Shown here piece after piece: positions 63,682 through 64,000 of a DNA stretch of 64,000 nucleotides. How positions within the stretch are numbered: position 1 is the first letter of the stretch; each line of letters starts with the position of its first letter. Where the stretch lies: contig CM070874.1 in the NCBI GenBank assembly GCA_036365515.1, positions 173,947,797-174,011,796 of the forward strand, written 5' to 3'. A program made the position numbers and the translations under genes. The DNA comes from Torymus aiolomorphi. Taxonomy: Eukaryota > Arthropoda > Insecta > Hymenoptera > Torymidae. The notes beneath the pieces were generated by a model. It had not been told where the DNA came from. It saw nothing but the letters and a program-made list of their open reading frames with translations, and did no database searches.

Positions 63682-63844
63682 CTTGTTTACGATGTTTTCT
63701 GGTGTTTGTTTGTAGAGGCATTTGTACTGTTACTGAGCGATATTCAAGTTTAGTTCTATACCCCAATAAAATTTTTTCAAAAGATAATACGCTTAAGAAC
63801 TTCTTCGGCATTAAGTTCTTATGAAAGTTCTTTGGTATCATCTT
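63682..63844 (-). CDS. Possible upstream exon, weak
   Basis: Acceptor ATTTTGCAG and donor AACAAG|GTAAAA frame a 54-codon open segment (IPKNFHKNLMPKKFLS, then VTVQMPLQTNTRKHRK). Splice signals are good, but the peptide is not recognised and its relation to the SAM exon cannot be shown. Confidence 0.3.
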
Positions 63845-64000
63845 CTGCAAAATTTTCAGCAGGGAAATGGTGTCAAAGAAAAAATTACGAATAAAAAAAA
63901 AAAATGAAGTAAACAAATATTACACGAAAAAATATCATAATACATTTCATGATACATTTTGAACGATAAAAGCTGCATTTTTGCTAAAAAAACGCTGTTT

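Larger units (their letters stand above)
51904..63844 (-). pseudogene. Cluster of minus-strand exons including a SAM-domain exon
   Basis: Successive coding-like exons with GT/AG borders: 63844-63682 (weak), 61862-61738 (SAM), 61670-61272, 60213-60029, 59093-58997, 58699-58514, 58040-57795, 54457-54310, 52831-52761, about 52681-52608, and 52216-51904. Some joins fit in phase, for example 54310 to 52831. Content: half of a sterile-alpha-motif domain, acidic and Ser/Thr-rich linker, a basic (KKK/RSQKKR) exon, and helical segments. The last exon has a +1 shift in a T run near 52030. The SAM frame reaches a stop (near 61730) before 61670, so there may be two genes. Insect proteins with SAM followed by such helical exons exist, but the function is not known to me. 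Confidence 0.5.

Overview
The window is eukaryotic and looks like insect nuclear DNA. The background is AT-rich and intron-bearing, with scattered MITEs, microsatellites, a THAP/P-element transposase relic, a Helitron, a non-LTR retrotransposon and two Polintons (Mavericks). The types of Polinton accessory protein and the SAM-domain gene fit an arthropod, and I lean towards a hymenopteran, but the species cannot be fixed from sequence alone. No rRNA, tRNA or CRISPR array was recognised.

Layout. 1-4218 is a decayed Helitron Rep/helicase running in from the left edge. 5240-28641 is a P-element/THAP9-type transposase relic that later insertions have split: Polinton-1 (6134-20204, 14.07 kb, 6-bp target duplication agtaaa), a 5'-truncated LINE (about 21224-25783), and a TTAA-flanked inverted-repeat element (26077-26908) that itself carries a 157-bp palindrome. 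28900-31110 is repeat-rich AT DNA with one MITE. 31117-51048 is Polinton-2 (19.93 kb, 6-bp target duplication tccatt). 51055-64000 is an AT-rich segment holding scattered minus-strand exons, some of which join in phase, with a SAM-domain exon among them; the introns are large and carry more MITEs and palindromes.

Polinton-2 keeps the complete morphogenetic set on the minus strand: adenain-like protease, double-jelly-roll major capsid protein, pX-like basic protein, penton-like minor capsid protein, chromodomain integrase, two accessory proteins and a packaging ATPase. A frameshifted protein-primed DNA polymerase, a spliced gene of unknown function and two unknown plus-strand genes complete it. 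Polinton-1 belongs to a different polymerase lineage. It has lost all recognisable capsid and protease genes but keeps a PLA2-like membrane protein, ATPase, integrase, polymerase and conserved accessory genes, nearly all broken. Both elements are therefore old endogenous virus-like elements and not active copies, although several Polinton-2 frames are intact.

The most unusual structural signal is that in both Polintons each terminal inverted repeat is itself a long self-complementary unit of about 245-290 bp, although the two sets of termini share no obvious sequence.
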